56,976 nt of DNA, from positions 1 through 56,976 of the forward strand of contig CAJUES010000020.1 in assembly GCA_910585765.1 (NCBI GenBank). Direction: 5' to 3'. Positions 41,991-50,441 of the stretch are shown here, piece after piece. A program made the translations under genes and the position numbers. The notes under the pieces are model-generated. The model was not told the origin of the DNA. It saw nothing but the letters and a program-made list of their open reading frames with translations, and made no database searches. The stretch comes from an uncultured Lachnospiraceae bacterium. Lineage in GTDB: Bacteria > Bacillota > Clostridia > Lachnospirales > Lachnospiraceae. Each line of letters opens with the position of its first letter. The stretch's first letter is position 1.

Positions 41991-43154
41991 TCACCACATC
42001 TTAAAAGATATGTTCAGATCCACGTTGTTCGGGATGCCGTCCACTCTCCCTTTCTCCGTGTACTGCCAGCAGGTCACATCGTATGGCATATACATGTAGT
42101 CGTCGTAGAACGCGTACCACTTCTCATAGTCGTTGAGCTGCGGCATGTCAAGCAGCTGTGTGAAACAGACGACGTTTCCGTAGATCATCGGCGTGTACCC
42201 TGCCGCCTTGACCGCCTCGCAGAACGCGATCGTGATGGCAGTGCGCTCCTCCCTGGTGATCTGGTCGGCGCGTCCCTTGCCGCCGGAGATGCGCTCCACG
42301 TCAAACACCACCGGGCAGGACACATCATATCCCGCCAGATGCTCGATCACAAACGCCGCCTCCTCCTGCGCCTCCTCGACTGTCACCGCCTGCGTGAAGA
42401 AGTACACGCCGGCGCGGACGCCGGCTTCATTGGCACCCTTCATGTTCGCGTCGTAGAAGTCGTCGAGCACGATCTTGCCCGACTCATATCCCCGCAGTCC
42501 CAGCCGGACAAAGGCGTACTCGATGCCCTCCTCCCTGACAGCATTCCAATCGATATCGCCCTGGTATTTCGACACGTCGATCCCCTTGTGAGACACGACA
42601 GTCCCGTTTTCCACGTACTGCATCAGCCCCTCCTCCGTCTTCTGGAAATTCTCGTCGAGGAGACTGTGTTTTGTCACCTCGTCCAGCACTGGGGCAAACA
42701 CGTATTCGTTCTCAAAGCTGTAGATCAGATTCTCCGGGAAGAACGAGCGCAGCATCTTGAGCGGGCTGCCGTCCTCCCCCGTCACCAGCTCCCTCATCCT
42801 GTCCTTGATGGACTGCTCCACCTCGGCCTCCTTCGACTGCATGAGCGCTGCGATCCCCGCGTCATCGAGATCGGGCCGGACATCCTCACCGGCTGCCGCG
42901 ACGCCGTTTGCCGATTCCGCATCCTCCATACCAGGCTCCGGGTTATCACCCGTACCTTCCTCCACGTCCACCGACAGCACCGGCAGCGCCTGGTCTAAAG
43001 CCATCTGTCCGCCCTCCCTTTGCAGGCGGCTGACCTCCCTGGTTTCCCGCACATACAGTGCGCCCAACACCCCCGCAAAAGTCAGTGAGATGATCGTTAT
43101 GACCAGCAGTAATATGATAATGATATGTAATGTCCTGATTCGCTTTGTCTGCAT
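41991..43154 (-). CDS. Membrane-anchored GH25 lysozyme
   Basis: This 387-residue protein has an N-terminal span (IRTLHIIIILLLVITIISLTF region), an acidic low-complexity linker (residues 55-95), an unassigned helical region, and a GH25 muramidase from about residue 180: KGIDVSKYQGDIDWNAV, YAFVRLGLRGY, VVFDVERI, MIYGNVVCF, TCWQYTEKGRVDGI. Catalytic acids Asp (DVSKYQ, FDVE) are present. It cuts the glycan strand of peptidoglycan at the cell surface, perhaps in growth or remodelling. GGAGGAGAAG abuts the ATG at 43154, which is preferred to 43175. Confidence 0.92.
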   Translation of the reverse strand: MQTKRIRTLHIIIILLLVITIISLTFAGVLGALYVRETREVSRLQREGGQMALDQALPVLSVDVEEGTGDNPEPGMEDAESANGVAAAGEDVRPDLDDAGIAALMQSKEAEVEQSIKDRMRELVTGEDGSPLKMLRSFFPENLIYSFENEYVFAPVLDEVTKHSLLDENFQKTEEGLMQYVENGTVVSHKGIDVSKYQGDIDWNAVREEGIEYAFVRLGLRGYESGKIVLDDFYDANMKGANEAGVRAGVYFFTQAVTVEEAQEEAAFVIEHLAGYDVSCPVVFDVERISGGKGRADQITREERTAITIAFCEAVKAAGYTPMIYGNVVCFTQLLDMPQLNDYEKWYAFYDDYMYMPYDVTCWQYTEKGRVDGIPNNVDLNISFKMW

Positions 43155-43395
43155 CTTCTCCTCCAATACCCGCATTCCAACTATTCCTTCTATAATATAT
43201 ATTCTTATATTATATATTCTATCTATTACAGTCTACACTATCTGTGGGCAATATGCAAGAAAAGCATGTGTTGGTTTTTTCTGGTATCGGCAGGCACGGT
43301 CGAGTCTGTCGAATTCGCTTGCGAATCCCCTGGGGTTATGGTATCATAAACTAACATTTTGTTTTGTACTTGTTCATACCACACAGGAGGCACGG

Positions 43396-45300
43396 ATGAA
43401 GCCACTCAAAAAAATTATCGGCCGGTACATGAATCTGGTCACATTGATCCTGATCACCGTTTTGACGATCATCATCGTTTCCTTCCAGGTTGCCGACGCA
43501 CACCGCCAGGCATACAAAGATGCCGTCACGACACTCCAGCAGATCGAGCAGGTTCTGGAACAGAACACTGCCGAGCTCGCAGAGATCAGTGCGGCGTACC
43601 AGCAGACCTGTCTGTACAATGCCGAGGCGATCGCTTATATGATCCAGGACAATCCCACCGTGCTTGACAGCGTTGACGAGCTCAGGCGGATCGCCGTTTT
43701 GATGGAGGTGGACGAGATCCACATCTTTGACAAGACCGGACTGCTCTATGCCGGAACACACCCGGAATACTTTGGCTATACCTTTGATTCCGGAGAGCAG
43801 ATGATGTTTTTTAAGCCGATGCTGACCGATCCGTCCCTAAAACTCGTGCAGGACATCACCCCCAACGTCGCGGAGGCAAAGCTGATGCAGTATTCGGCGC
43901 TGTGGAGTCCCGACAGGAATTTTATCGTGCAGGTCGGCATGGAACCTGTCAATATCCTGAAAGTGACGCAGAAAAACGAACTCTCTTACATATTTTCCCT
44001 GTTCCGCGTGAACCCTGAAGCCGACTACTATGCCATCGACCCGGCAAGCGGAGAGATCGTCGGCTCCACTGATCTGGACTATGTTCACAAAAATATCGAT
44101 TCGATCGGTCTGCGCCTCGACGACATCGCCAGTCATCCAAAGGGATTTCACGCCTTCGTCAACGGCCAGGACGCTTTCTGTGTGTTCCGGTTCATCGATT
44201 CCAATTATGTCGGGCGCATCCTCACCAACCGCGTGCTCTATGATTGGATCATACTGAACACCCTCATTCTGCTGCTGTGCCTTGTCATGATCGCTGTGGT
44301 CCTCATGCGCGCCGTGACCGGATACATGAACCGCTATGTCGTGCATGACATCTACCGGATCAACAGGAAACTCCACGCCATCGCCGCCGGAGATCTCGAC
44401 GAGGACATTGATGTCCAGAGCAGCACGGAGTTTTCGCAGCTGAGCAGCGATATCAACCGGATGAAAAAGAGCCTTCTGGACAGCAGCCGCAAGATGTCCT
44501 ACGTACTCAGCAAGACAGATATGTACATCGGAGTCTACGAGTACGACGGGCACATGCCGCAGATCCGTTTTACAGAGTACGTGCCTCGGCTCCTCGGTCT
44601 TCCCCCCGACAAGTCAAAGCAGCTCGACTTCGAGCTCCTCCGGGAATCGCTTTCCCGGCTCCGCAGCCACCCCTGTGCCGGTGATTCCAATATCTTCGAG
44701 CTGGACGGACGCTATATCAGGGTCGAGGAAATCTCCGAGAACAGCAGCGTTTTCGGCGTCCTCATCGACGTGACCGAGGACACCTTAAAACGCCTGCGGA
44801 TCGAGCGGGAGCGGGATTATGACCTTCTGACCGGACTGTACAACCGCCGCGGGCTGGAAAATTTCCTCGATTCCTGCTTCTGTAAACCGGAAACCTTGCG
44901 CGAAAGCGCTTTTGTGATGATAGACGCTGACAACCTGAAAGTGATCAATGATACGTATGGCCATGAGTGCGGCGATGCTTACCTCCGACAGCTTGCCAGC
45001 CTTCTGGCGGACTTCGCACCAGGTCACAGCACTGCCGCAAGGCTTGGCGGCGACGAGTTTGTCCTGTTTCTCTACCAGTACCAGACGAGGGCGGCGCTCT
45101 CCGACGCCGTCAGCGCCCTGGCGGAACTGCAGAACAACAGCCGCGCCTGTCTGCGCGATGGCCTGTACGTCCCCCTCGTTTTCTCTTTCGGCTGCTGTCT
45201 GACAGCGGACCGGACGGATTACCATGCCCTGCTCAAAGAGGCAGACGAGAAAATGTACACAAACAAGAAATCCCGCAAGTCCGGTATGCCACTCGGGTAA
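43396..45300 (+). CDS. Diguanylate cyclase with extracellular sensor
   Basis: This 634-residue membrane protein makes c-di-GMP. A span at residues 13-30 leads to an external Cache-like sensor (about 40-280), a second span (VLYDWIILNTLILLLCLVMIAVVLM), a HAMP-like linker (KLHAIAAGDLDEDIDVQSSTEF), a PAS-like region and a GGDEF domain. The GGDEF domain has YDLLTGLYNRRGL, MIDADNLKVINDTYGHECGDAYL and the intact active loop RLGGDEFVLF. There is no EAL domain. The start at 43396 has AGGAGGCACGG upstream; a longer frame to 42757 is unsupported. It is divergent from the lysozyme gene. The external ligand is unknown. Confidence 0.93.
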   Translation: MKPLKKIIGRYMNLVTLILITVLTIIIVSFQVADAHRQAYKDAVTTLQQIEQVLEQNTAELAEISAAYQQTCLYNAEAIAYMIQDNPTVLDSVDELRRIAVLMEVDEIHIFDKTGLLYAGTHPEYFGYTFDSGEQMMFFKPMLTDPSLKLVQDITPNVAEAKLMQYSALWSPDRNFIVQVGMEPVNILKVTQKNELSYIFSLFRVNPEADYYAIDPASGEIVGSTDLDYVHKNIDSIGLRLDDIASHPKGFHAFVNGQDAFCVFRFIDSNYVGRILTNRVLYDWIILNTLILLLCLVMIAVVLMRAVTGYMNRYVVHDIYRINRKLHAIAAGDLDEDIDVQSSTEFSQLSSDINRMKKSLLDSSRKMSYVLSKTDMYIGVYEYDGHMPQIRFTEYVPRLLGLPPDKSKQLDFELLRESLSRLRSHPCAGDSNIFELDGRYIRVEEISENSSVFGVLIDVTEDTLKRLRIERERDYDLLTGLYNRRGLENFLDSCFCKPETLRESAFVMIDADNLKVINDTYGHECGDAYLRQLASLLADFAPGHSTAARLGGDEFVLFLYQYQTRAALSDAVSALAELQNNSRACLRDGLYVPLVFSFGCCLTADRTDYHALLKEADEKMYTNKKSRKSGMPLG

Positions 45301-45439
45301 AAATCCGGACAACGTGATTCTTTTTGCAAATTGAAAGTCAGGTCTACCATTTATATCCATTTCATTGTATAATAGATCGGTATGGATACCAAAGATTCAA
45401 CAGCGATCGAAAGTATATCACAGTAAAAGGAGAGTTACT

Positions 45440-45961
45440 ATGGCACAGAATCCAATTGTCACGATTGAAATGAAAAACGGCGGTCTCATCAAGGCGGAGC
45501 TTTATCCCGAGACTGCGCCCAACACGGTCAACAACTTTATCCACCTGATAAACAAGGGCTACTACAACGGTCTGATCTTCCACAGGGTCATCAACGGCTT
45601 CATGATCCAAGGCGGCTGCCCCGAGGGAACCGGAATGGGCGGTCCGGGCTACTCCATCGCCGGGGAGTTTGCGCAGAACGGTTTTGAGAACGAATTGAAA
45701 CACACGCCCGGCGTGCTCTCGATGGCAAGAAGCATGATGCCCGACTCCGCAGGCAGCCAGTTCTTCATCATGCACAAGACAAGCCCGCACCTCGACGGCG
45801 GTTACGCGGCATTTGGAAAAGTGATCGAAGGTATGGATATCGTGGACAAGATCGCCACCACCAACACCGATTACTCCGACAGACCGCTCGAGGATCAGGT
45901 GATGAAGAGCGTCACGGTCGATACGTTCGGGGTGGACTATCCGGAACCGGAGAAATGCTAA
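45440..45961 (+). CDS. Cyclophilin-type peptidyl-prolyl isomerase
   Basis: This 173-residue cytoplasmic protein is a cyclophilin: FHRVINGFMIQGGCPEGTGMGGPGY, GVLSMARSMMPDSAGSQFFI, LDGGYAAFGKVIEGMDIV. The catalytic Arg and Phe of the family are present (FHRV, FMIQ, QFF). It catalyses prolyl bond isomerisation during folding. AAGGAGAG precedes the ATG at 45440. A TATAAT -10 box lies at 45368-45373 and a terminator follows the gene. Confidence 0.95.
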   Translation: MAQNPIVTIEMKNGGLIKAELYPETAPNTVNNFIHLINKGYYNGLIFHRVINGFMIQGGCPEGTGMGGPGYSIAGEFAQNGFENELKHTPGVLSMARSMMPDSAGSQFFIMHKTSPHLDGGYAAFGKVIEGMDIVDKIATTNTDYSDRPLEDQVMKSVTVDTFGVDYPEPEKC

Positions 45962-46024
45962 CTGGCAGACAGAAGCGCGGAAATCGCAAAACATAAAATC
46001 GCAAAATATAGAAAGCTGCGCACA

Positions 46025-46060
46025 GAAGGTGTCATCGGTTTTTATCCGAATGACACCTTC
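46025..46060. terminator. Bidirectional terminator overlapping a gene end
   Basis: GAAGGTGTCATCGG (46025-46038) pairs with CCGAATGACACCTTC (46046-46060) with one bulge, followed by TTTTCAAAA. It serves the cyclophilin gene and includes the last codons of the minus-strand gene ending at 46042. Confidence 0.75.
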
Positions 46061-46407
46061 TTTTCAAAATACGCTTTCTTCCTTGTCAGTTCATCCTGCT
46101 TTTCCCTGGGCAGCTGTGCAAAGACCTCCTCATATCCCAGTTCCTCAAGAGGTGTCCCAAGCACAGCGTCCAGGATCTGCTCCTCAAACCAGTCCAGCCA
46201 CAGCGAGTCAAACAGCTTTCTGCTGTCCGTGAAGGTCGTCAGCACCTCAAATCCCTGCGGTTCCCTATAGTACTGCAGCTTCACAAAACCATATCTTCCG
46301 GCATCCACCACGACCACATCCGTCATTTCATACATTTCCGCAAATGCATCGACAACACTGCGGCACTTTGTCCGCTCCTCGTCTGTAATATAGATGATCT
46401 GATCCAT
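46042..46407 (-). CDS. Unrecognised cytoplasmic protein, 121 residues
   Basis: This acidic protein of unknown function has no membrane span. It begins MDQIIYITDEERTKCRSVVDAF and continues with a beta segment VVVVDAGRYGFVKLQYY and a helical C-terminal half (DWFEEQILDAVLGTPLEELGYEEVFAQLP). GGAGGAGATTTTT precedes the ATG at 46407; an upstream frame to 46545 is not supported. It stands alone between the cyclophilin gene and a small HTH gene. Confidence 0.65.
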   Translation of the reverse strand: MDQIIYITDEERTKCRSVVDAFAEMYEMTDVVVVDAGRYGFVKLQYYREPQGFEVLTTFTDSRKLFDSLWLDWFEEQILDAVLGTPLEELGYEEVFAQLPREKQDELTRKKAYFEKKVSFG

Positions 46408-46604
46408 AAAAATCTCCTCCAAATATAATCTCAGGCACCTTGCGGCAACACGTATACGCTGCTGCAGGATCCTTCCCCCCCTGCCCGTCCATGTCCCCGA
46501 AAGCTCTGTTCCTAACAGTATATTCTCTTTTGCGAAGATATTCAAGTATCTGAATATAATTTATCCTAAAGTTAAATACTAAAGAGCAAAAGGAGACACT
46601 TGAT

Positions 46605-46823
46605 ATGATCGTCTACTCCCCGTTTTGGGAAACCCTGAAAAACTCAAACGAAAGCTGGTACTCGCTGACCAACAAGCACCACATGTCAAACAGTACACTG
46701 CACCGCCTGAAACACAATCTGGATGTCTCCACCAAAACACTCAACGATCTGTGCCGCATACTCGACTGTCAGATCAAGGATCTCGTCCTGTACGTTCCCT
46801 CCGACGCCGACCAAAAACTTTAA
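46605..46823 (+). CDS. Small XRE-family HTH protein (YozG-like)
   Basis: This 72-residue protein consists of a single helix-turn-helix: FWETLKNSNESWYSLTNKHHMSNSTLHRLKHN, VSTKTLNDLCRILDCQIKDLV. The layout resembles YozG-like Cro/C1 regulators of Firmicutes. AAAGGAGACACTTGAT precedes the ATG and a hairpin follows the stop. Its targets are unknown; it is convergent with another HTH gene. Confidence 0.85.
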   Translation: MIVYSPFWETLKNSNESWYSLTNKHHMSNSTLHRLKHNLDVSTKTLNDLCRILDCQIKDLVLYVPSDADQKL

Positions 46824-46846
46824 AAGGACAGCGGAAGCTGTCCTTT
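46823..46846 (+). terminator. Terminator between two convergent HTH genes
   Basis: AAAGGACAGC (46823-46832) and GCTGTCCTTT (46837-46846) form a perfect 10-bp stem with a 4-base loop; the T-run is short. Confidence 0.65.
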
Positions 46847-46877
46847 CGTTATTTGCAGTATCTACAGTCATCAGTGA

Positions 46878-47078
46878 TCATCGAAATATGAATATCTCCT
46901 CGATCGGCGCGCCGACCGCTCTCGAGATATCGACTGCGAGCTTTAGCGACGGGTTGTACTGTGCTTTTTCCAGACGCATGATCGTCTCCCGGCGCACCCC
47001 AACCATGACCGCCAGCTCCTCCTGCGTCATCTGTTTTAACTGCCTGTATGTCTTCAATCTGCATTCAAAATCCGGCAC
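46878..47078 (-). CDS. XRE-family repressor paired with DUF3796 protein
   Basis: This 66-residue HTH protein (YRQLKQMTQEELAVMVGVRRETIMRLEKAQYNPSLKLAVDISRAVG-type order) is the small Cro/C1 class that often accompanies DUF3796 membrane proteins. The start is probably the GTG at 47076-47078 with GAGGAAT upstream. It lies downstream of the DUF3796 gene in the same direction and is a good candidate for binding the duplicated dyads at 47811-47894, autoregulating the pair (inference). Confidence 0.82.
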   Translation of the reverse strand: MPDFECRLKTYRQLKQMTQEELAVMVGVRRETIMRLEKAQYNPSLKLAVDISRAVGAPIEEIFIFR

Positions 47079-47153
47079 GCCCCATTCCTCACTTTCACAG
47101 AGACAGGCGCTCTAAACCTCTTTTCACCCGACAGAGCGTCCGCTGCATAACAG

Positions 47154-47777
47154 CTATCGCTCCTGATCATCCTGATCATATTGATACAGCAGATACTCAC
47201 CGAGAAACAAATCGATCGCGACCGCAAATGCGACGACGATCTCAAACGCGATCAGCGCACACTCCACATTCCCCAGGAAACCGCCGAATACGATCAGCCC
47301 GGCGAAGATGATGTTCACTGCCGCTTTGTGCGCGTTCAGCTGCGCCCTCGTTCTGTTTTCCACATACCGCTCATCCATAAGAATGCCTGACATCTTGCCC
47401 TCAAAGAAAAACCCAAAAAATCCGAAAAAAGCGAACCGCACAAACGCGGCAGGGCCAGTCTGGAAACCCTGAAAGCCCAAAAAGCCCAGAAAACCCAGAA
47501 AGCCCAGCCTGGGATCCACTCTTCTCGTGACGAGCTTTTTCCGATCGGTGACAGAGATCACGACAACCACCGCACATACATACACTGTCACCAGCGTGAC
47601 GGAAACGATCATCGGCAGATCTTTTATGGTGAATTCATACGCTGAAAGATCCATCGGCACGACTAGCCGCGACTCATTGTACGTCACCGCATACCCGATC
47701 GACGCCAGCAAAAACAGTACGCAGACAACACCTGCGGCAAACAGGATCTTCGCTCTCTTTTTCATTGCCCTTTTCAT
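47154..47777 (-). CDS. DUF3796 membrane protein
   Basis: This 207-residue protein has two N-terminal spans, a glycine-phenylalanine-leucine run (LGFLGFLGFLGFQGFQ, about residues 92-107) typical of DUF3796, then FFGFFGFFFEGKMSG and two further spans. The role of the family is unknown; members are found with small HTH repressors, as here. GGAGGTG precedes the ATG. Two identical promoters lie upstream because of a 42-bp tandem duplication. Confidence 0.85.
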   Translation of the reverse strand: MKRAMKKRAKILFAAGVVCVLFLLASIGYAVTYNESRLVVPMDLSAYEFTIKDLPMIVSVTLVTVYVCAVVVVISVTDRKKLVTRRVDPRLGFLGFLGFLGFQGFQTGPAAFVRFAFFGFFGFFFEGKMSGILMDERYVENRTRAQLNAHKAAVNIIFAGLIVFGGFLGNVECALIAFEIVVAFAVAIDLFLGEYLLYQYDQDDQER

Positions 47778-47790
47778 TGCACACCTCCAT

Positions 47791-47894
47791 AAAGTGATAT
47801 ATTTGTCTCTATATGATACAAATATATCACTTTATATACTGGTTGTCAAGAAATATGATACAAATATATCACTTTATATACTGGTTGTCAAGAA
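47791..47894 (-). promoter_or_regulatory. Tandemly duplicated promoter-operator of the DUF3796-HTH operon
   Basis: A 42-bp unit is repeated exactly (47811-47852 and 47853-47894). On the minus strand each unit carries TTGACA, 17 bp, TATATT: -35 boxes at 47844-47849 and 47886-47891, -10 boxes at 47821-47826 and 47863-47868. Each -10 lies inside TGATACAAATATATCA, an imperfect dyad. A further copy of ACAAATATATCACTTT in the opposite orientation sits at 47791-47806, so a 16-bp inverted repeat with an 11-base loop spans 47791-47833. These are likely repressor sites. Confidence 0.75.
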
Positions 47895-47907
47895 AATGGT
47901 CTGATCA

Positions 47908-50331
47908 TCAATCCAGCTTCAAGATCAGCTCCAGGATCCGCTTCGCGCAGATCTCCATATCCTGCCGTTTCAGGATCCCCTTCTCCAGAGCCTCCATCAG
48001 CCGCTCCGGGAAACCGAGCGCCATCTTGACATCATTTCCAGCCTTGACTTCCTTGTAGTGCTCACCGTTCGTCCACCAGTCTGTCGTCACCATGCCGTCA
48101 AATCCCCACTCGCCGCGCAGGATATCCTCCAGCAGCTCCCTGTTCTCAGAGGCTCTGTGACCGTTCACGATATTGTACGATGACATGATCGACCACGGCT
48201 TTGCCTCCTTCACGATAATCTCGAACGCCTTTAAGTAGATCTCCCTGACCGCGCGCTCGGACGCCCGCGAATCACTGTTCTTGCGGTTCGTCTCCTTGTT
48301 GTTGAGCGCAAAGTGTTTCACTGACGCGCCGACGCGGTTGCTCTGGATCCCGCGCACCATCGCGGCTGCAAGCTTTCCGGCAAGGAACGGATCCTCCGAG
48401 TAATACTCAAAATTCCGCCCGCACAGAGGGCTTCTGTGGATATTGACAGCCGGTGTCAGCCACACCGCGATATTGTTTTCCTTAACCTCCGCGCCTCCGG
48501 CTTCACCGACACGCTCCACAAGCTCCGCATTCCATGAACATGCCAGCTGCGTCGCGCAGGGCCATGCGGTGGTGTACACACTGCACTCCGGCGCGATGCG
48601 CAGACCTGCCGGTCCGTCCGCCGTCATCACGCTCGGTACGCCGTAGTCGGGCAGATTGCCCCAGCCAAAGGTATTTGCCACACCTGTGTTTGGCTGCCCT
48701 CCCAGCAGATGTGCGAGATCCTCGTCCGGCAGCTGTGCCACAAACTCGTCGAGCGTGATCTTTCCCTCCGCCACTTCCCGCAGGAAATGATGCTGCTGCG
48801 CTGCCGTGTTCGCCCACAGATTATAGCGTTTCCCCGCTCTCGCCGCAGGCGCAAAGCCGTCCGTCTCCTCGACCGTCAGCGGAACAAGCTCATTGGCATC
48901 GGTGTCAACGGGCGCTGTGAGCGGCAGCTCCTCATAGCTTCCATCGGCAAGCAGTCTCTCTTTCAGGCTGGACGGCGCGCACTTTCTCGAAAGCTGCTGC
49001 ACCACGATGTCCTCTTTGACCTCATACTGATAAGACAGTTCCACCACGTCGCGCACCGACACGCCCACGAAGAAGCAGTATGACCCTTTTTCCAGTATGT
49101 AGGCAGACTCTTTGATCTTTCCGAGATCGTCATACGACGCCATATCGTCGACACACCACGACAGAACGATACTCTGGCTCTCACCCGTCTGCAAAAGCCG
49201 TGTCTTCTGGAATGCCGCGAGCTGCTTTGCCGGCTTGCCAAGCTTTCCCTGCGGTGCGCCGTAATACGCCTGCACCACCTCTTTTCCGGCACGCTTACCG
49301 ACGTTTGTGACCACGACCGGCACGTAGATCCTGCCGCCCTCCTCGTAAGCCGCACCTGCGGTCAGTGAGAAGTCTGTGTATGACAGACCGTATCCAAACG
49401 GGTAGTTGACCTTCCGGTACGCCTCGGGGATCGTCTCAAAATAGCGGTATCCCACGTAGATATCCTCCACATAATCCACAAAGCGCTCCGACTCGTGGAA
49501 GCTCTCCGTGGACGGGTAATCCGCGAGCGAGCGGGCAAAAGTGTCCACAAGCTTTCCGCTGGGATTTCCGTCTCCCATCACAAGCTCCGCCGCGGCGAGT
49601 CCTCCCTCGATGCCGCCCTGCCATGCCATCAGCACAGACTGGATCCTGTCATCGTCGTGGAACCAGCAGGAGTCCACCATACCGCCGACATTCATGACAA
49701 CGATCACTTTCTCAAAAGTTGACTTGACAGCCTCCACCATCGCCTGCTCCGCATGTGTCAGATTGAAATCCCCGTTCTCAAAGATCTCGGCGGAGCGCTT
49801 CGCCATCGCGTCCTCATTGGCGAACAGATTTTTGTTCTCGGTGTCCACGATACTCTTCCTGTCCCATCCCTCGCCGGAAAAACGGCAGATCGAGATGATC
49901 GCGGTGTCCGTGTAGATCCTTGCCTTTTTCAGCAGCTCCGCGGGAACTTCCGGCTCGACCGTCATGCCGGGAACACTGCCCTTCTGATACTGCGCTTTCA
50001 CATCGTCGCGGTAAAACGCAGCGAGTTCCTCGAACACACTCACCTTGTCCTTCAACAGCGAAAAGCCTTCGTACAGGTTTCTGGCATAGGAAACCGTCAC
50101 TTCGCCGCTCCCGCCGCCGCCGCGCACATAGTCAAAGCTCGCCTTCCCGAAAAGAGCCACTTTGCTCCCCCTGGCAAGCGGAAGCAGGTCCCCGTCATTC
50201 TTTAAGAGCACCATGCCCTCCTTTGCCGCCTCCTTCGAGAGCGCAATATGCGCTTTGCACGCCGTCACCTTCTCGCCGTTCTCTCCCAAAGGAATGTTTG
50301 GCTGATACATCACTCTTGTCCATTTTTGCAT
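47908..50331 (-). CDS. GH3 beta-glucosidase with swapped domain order
   Basis: This 807-residue cytoplasmic glycosidase hydrolyses beta-glucosides. Its domains are in reversed order: the GH3 C-terminal alpha/beta sandwich comes first (EAAKEGMVLLKNDGDLLPL, VMNVGGMVD), then a fibronectin III-like domain (VVTNVGKRAGKEVVQAYYG), and the GH3 N-terminal barrel last (ADGPAGLR, VKHFALNNKET). The nucleophile Asp is in GMVTTDWWT near the end. This permuted order is known in some clostridial and ruminococcal enzymes. No signal peptide is present. AGGAGGAGG precedes the ATG. A MATE pump lies upstream in the same direction and an AraC regulator nearby, which may control it. Confidence 0.93.
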   Translation of the reverse strand: MQKWTRVMYQPNIPLGENGEKVTACKAHIALSKEAAKEGMVLLKNDGDLLPLARGSKVALFGKASFDYVRGGGGSGEVTVSYARNLYEGFSLLKDKVSVFEELAAFYRDDVKAQYQKGSVPGMTVEPEVPAELLKKARIYTDTAIISICRFSGEGWDRKSIVDTENKNLFANEDAMAKRSAEIFENGDFNLTHAEQAMVEAVKSTFEKVIVVMNVGGMVDSCWFHDDDRIQSVLMAWQGGIEGGLAAAELVMGDGNPSGKLVDTFARSLADYPSTESFHESERFVDYVEDIYVGYRYFETIPEAYRKVNYPFGYGLSYTDFSLTAGAAYEEGGRIYVPVVVTNVGKRAGKEVVQAYYGAPQGKLGKPAKQLAAFQKTRLLQTGESQSIVLSWCVDDMASYDDLGKIKESAYILEKGSYCFFVGVSVRDVVELSYQYEVKEDIVVQQLSRKCAPSSLKERLLADGSYEELPLTAPVDTDANELVPLTVEETDGFAPAARAGKRYNLWANTAAQQHHFLREVAEGKITLDEFVAQLPDEDLAHLLGGQPNTGVANTFGWGNLPDYGVPSVMTADGPAGLRIAPECSVYTTAWPCATQLACSWNAELVERVGEAGGAEVKENNIAVWLTPAVNIHRSPLCGRNFEYYSEDPFLAGKLAAAMVRGIQSNRVGASVKHFALNNKETNRKNSDSRASERAVREIYLKAFEIIVKEAKPWSIMSSYNIVNGHRASENRELLEDILRGEWGFDGMVTTDWWTNGEHYKEVKAGNDVKMALGFPERLMEALEKGILKRQDMEICAKRILELILKLD

Positions 50332-50441
50332 TTGCAGTTCCTCCTCCTGGTATATCTCACATCATTACTTACGCCTTCGCTGTCATATTCCTTATTACTC
50401 AATGCTGGCGCTCATATTCTTTTAGTATATCAATATTGAAA

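Noticed and set aside
41190..42998. 602-codon plus-strand open frame
   Set aside because: Antisense to the clear sirtuin and GH25 lysozyme genes, rich in Arg, His and Pro as expected for a shadow frame.
42757..43395. N-terminal extension of the diguanylate cyclase
   Set aside because: The extension lies antisense to the lysozyme gene; the ATG at 43396 has AGGAGG and begins a proper membrane span.
47440..47515. Short nucleotide repeats encoding GFLGFLGF
   Set aside because: They are part of the normal glycine-phenylalanine run of DUF3796 proteins, not a CRISPR or other DNA array.
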